Shown here piece after piece: positions 63,020-64,000 of a stretch of 64,000 nt of DNA. Position numbers and translations under genes: made by a program. The notes beneath the pieces are model-generated. The model saw only the letters and a list, made by a program, of their open reading frames with translations, had not been told where the DNA came from and did not search any database. This stretch comes from Albitalea sp966211955 (GTDB lineage: Bacteria > Pseudomonadota > Gammaproteobacteria > Burkholderiales > Burkholderiaceae_C), in contig CBIHOF010000013.1 of assembly GCA_966211955.1 (NCBI GenBank), forward strand, positions 1 to 64,000. The letters run 5' to 3'. Each line of letters opens with the position of its first letter. Position 1 is the stretch's first letter.

Positions 63020-64000
63020 ATGAACCCGGCTCGCAGGCGGGCGCGCCGCCTGCCCCGCGCGACCCCGCAGCCGGGCACCCCAGGTCAACCGCGCATCCTC
63101 CTGCTCGACGACGACAGGTTCATGCTCACCATGCAGTCGCGCATGCTTCGAAGCATGGGCTACCTGATGATCGGCACCGCGGGCTCTTCCGAATCCGCAC
63201 TCGCGATGCTGCACGGCGAGCCGCTGGCCGTCGACGTGATCGTCTGTGACTTGAACATGCCCGGCATCGACGGCATCGAGTTTCTCCAGCGACTGAGCGC
63301 AACCCCATTTCATGGCAGTGTGATCCTGCTCAGCGGCGAAGGCATGCGCATCATGCACACGGTGCAAAAGATCCTCGGACCCGGCAAGCTGGTCATCCTC
63401 GGCGCTCTCGAAAAGCCCGCCGGGCGGGCGGCATTGCGCGCGCTGCTCGACAGCTGGAAGCCGTTCGCTGAGGCACCTCCGGTGTCTGCCGTGCACTCGT
63501 TCGAGCCATCCGAGTTGCACGCCGCGAACCGCGAGCGGCAATGGGTGCTCCACTACCAACCCCAGGTCGATCTCGGCACCGGCATGCTGTCTGGCGTGGA
63601 AGCGCTCGTGCGCTGGAATCATCCGCAGCACGGCCTGGTCTACCCGGACGCCTTCGTGGGAACCGCCGAGGACTGCGGCGCCATCGACGCACTGACGCAG
63701 TGGGTCTTGCAGGAAGCGATGACGCAGCAGGCGCGCTGGAACGCGCAGTCCTTGCAGATCGAGATGGCTGTCAATGTCTCGGTAGAGAACCTGCGCGCGC
63801 CGGGCTTTGCGCAACAGGTCGCAAGCATTGCCCGGACTGCCGGCGTCGAGCCCCGGGGCGTCACGCTGGAGCTCACGGAAAGTCGCCTGATGGCAACGTC
63901 CAGTGCGCCGCTGGAAAGCCTGGTGCGCCTGCGCATGCTGCGCTTCGGCCTGTCGATCGACGATTTCGGCACGGGGCACTCGTCGCTCGCACAACTGCGC
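63020..64000 (+). CDS. REC-EAL response regulator, c-di-GMP phosphodiesterase (C-terminus cut by window end)
   Basis: Open frame from ATG 63020 to the window end (327 codons visible). After a basic leader the receiver begins RILLLDDDRFMLTMQ, with phospho-Asp in IVCDLNMPGIDG and Lys in ALEKPAG. A linker leads to the EAL domain: HYQPQVDLGTG, the signature GVEALVRWNH, NVSVENL, LELTESRLM and SIDDFGTGHSSL, so the metal- and substrate-binding residues seen so far are intact. The REC-EAL layout is that of RocR-type phosphodiesterases, which act opposite hybrid kinases like the one 52 nt upstream. The Shine-Dalgarno sequence is weak; no better in-frame start was found upstream. Confidence 0.87.
   Translation, partial: MNPARRRARRLPRATPQPGTPGQPRILLLDDDRFMLTMQSRMLRSMGYLMIGTAGSSESALAMLHGEPLAVDVIVCDLNMPGIDGIEFLQRLSATPFHGSVILLSGEGMRIMHTVQKILGPGKLVILGALEKPAGRAALRALLDSWKPFAEAPPVSAVHSFEPSELHAANRERQWVLHYQPQVDLGTGMLSGVEALVRWNHPQHGLVYPDAFVGTAEDCGAIDALTQWVLQEAMTQQARWNAQSLQIEMAVNVSVENLRAPGFAQQVASIARTAGVEPRGVTLELTESRLMATSSAPLESLVRLRMLRFGLSIDDFGTGHSSLAQLR

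Overview
High-GC, gene-dense bacterial DNA whose gene content points to the betaproteobacterial order Burkholderiales (Comamonadaceae / Sphaerotilaceae-like). The main clues are a Gram-negative porin of the 16-strand type, a TctDE/QseBC-like two-component pair beside an iron-type ABC importer, an adhC-fghA formaldehyde operon, a Cd/Pb-type MerR regulator and a PEP-CTERM protein. This taxonomic guess rests on gene content only. No rRNA, tRNA, CRISPR array, transposase or phage gene was seen.

Region 1 (1-16.9 kb) is a plant cell-wall polysaccharide locus. A minus-strand operon runs from a ROK regulator through GH51, GH5, GH5, GH3, GH95, GH9 and GH29 to the start of a lipoprotein cut by the window edge. 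A divergent GH39 beta-xylosidase is read rightward. Two alpha-L-fucosidase families (GH29, GH95), three endoglucanase-type enzymes and xylosidase/arabinosidase activities fit breakdown of fucosylated or arabinosylated xyloglucan.

Region 2 (16.9-36.2 kb) is the most unusual part. A NarX/NarL-like two-component system faces a long rightward gene series. The series encodes a 2115-residue secreted mosaic protein and three related cupredoxin (multicopper-oxidase-like) proteins. It continues with a small lipoprotein, a subtilisin-type protease, an SCO copper-chaperone protein and a cytochrome c fused to a ligand-binding domain. Copper ligands are partitioned between two of the cupredoxin proteins: the first has a type-1 site plus half of a trinuclear site, the second has the other half, and the third has none. 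This looks like a split, heteromeric extracellular oxidase system. Its substrate is unknown; metal oxidation is one possibility.

Region 3 (36.2-48.2 kb) holds transport and signalling genes. It has a periplasmic binding protein, an ABC ATPase coupled to a TctE/TctD-like kinase and regulator, a small soluble kinase and a porin. A complete iron-type ABC importer (binding protein, fused permease, ATPase) and a PhnD-type binding protein follow. A 12-bp motif is shared by the regulator promoter and the importer promoter.

Region 4 (48.2-64 kb) is mixed. It contains a ParM/StbA-like actin homologue with a partner gene, a binding protein, a quinone-oxidoreductase-like enzyme with a divergent LysR regulator, and a HAF-repeat PEP-CTERM protein. 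A cation-diffusion facilitator with divergent CadR/PbrR-type MerR, a GH16 glucanase lipoprotein and glutathione-dependent formaldehyde oxidation (adhC-fghA) follow. The window ends in a large hybrid histidine kinase, whose 5' end looks broken into short overlapping frames, and a REC-EAL c-di-GMP phosphodiesterase cut by the window end.
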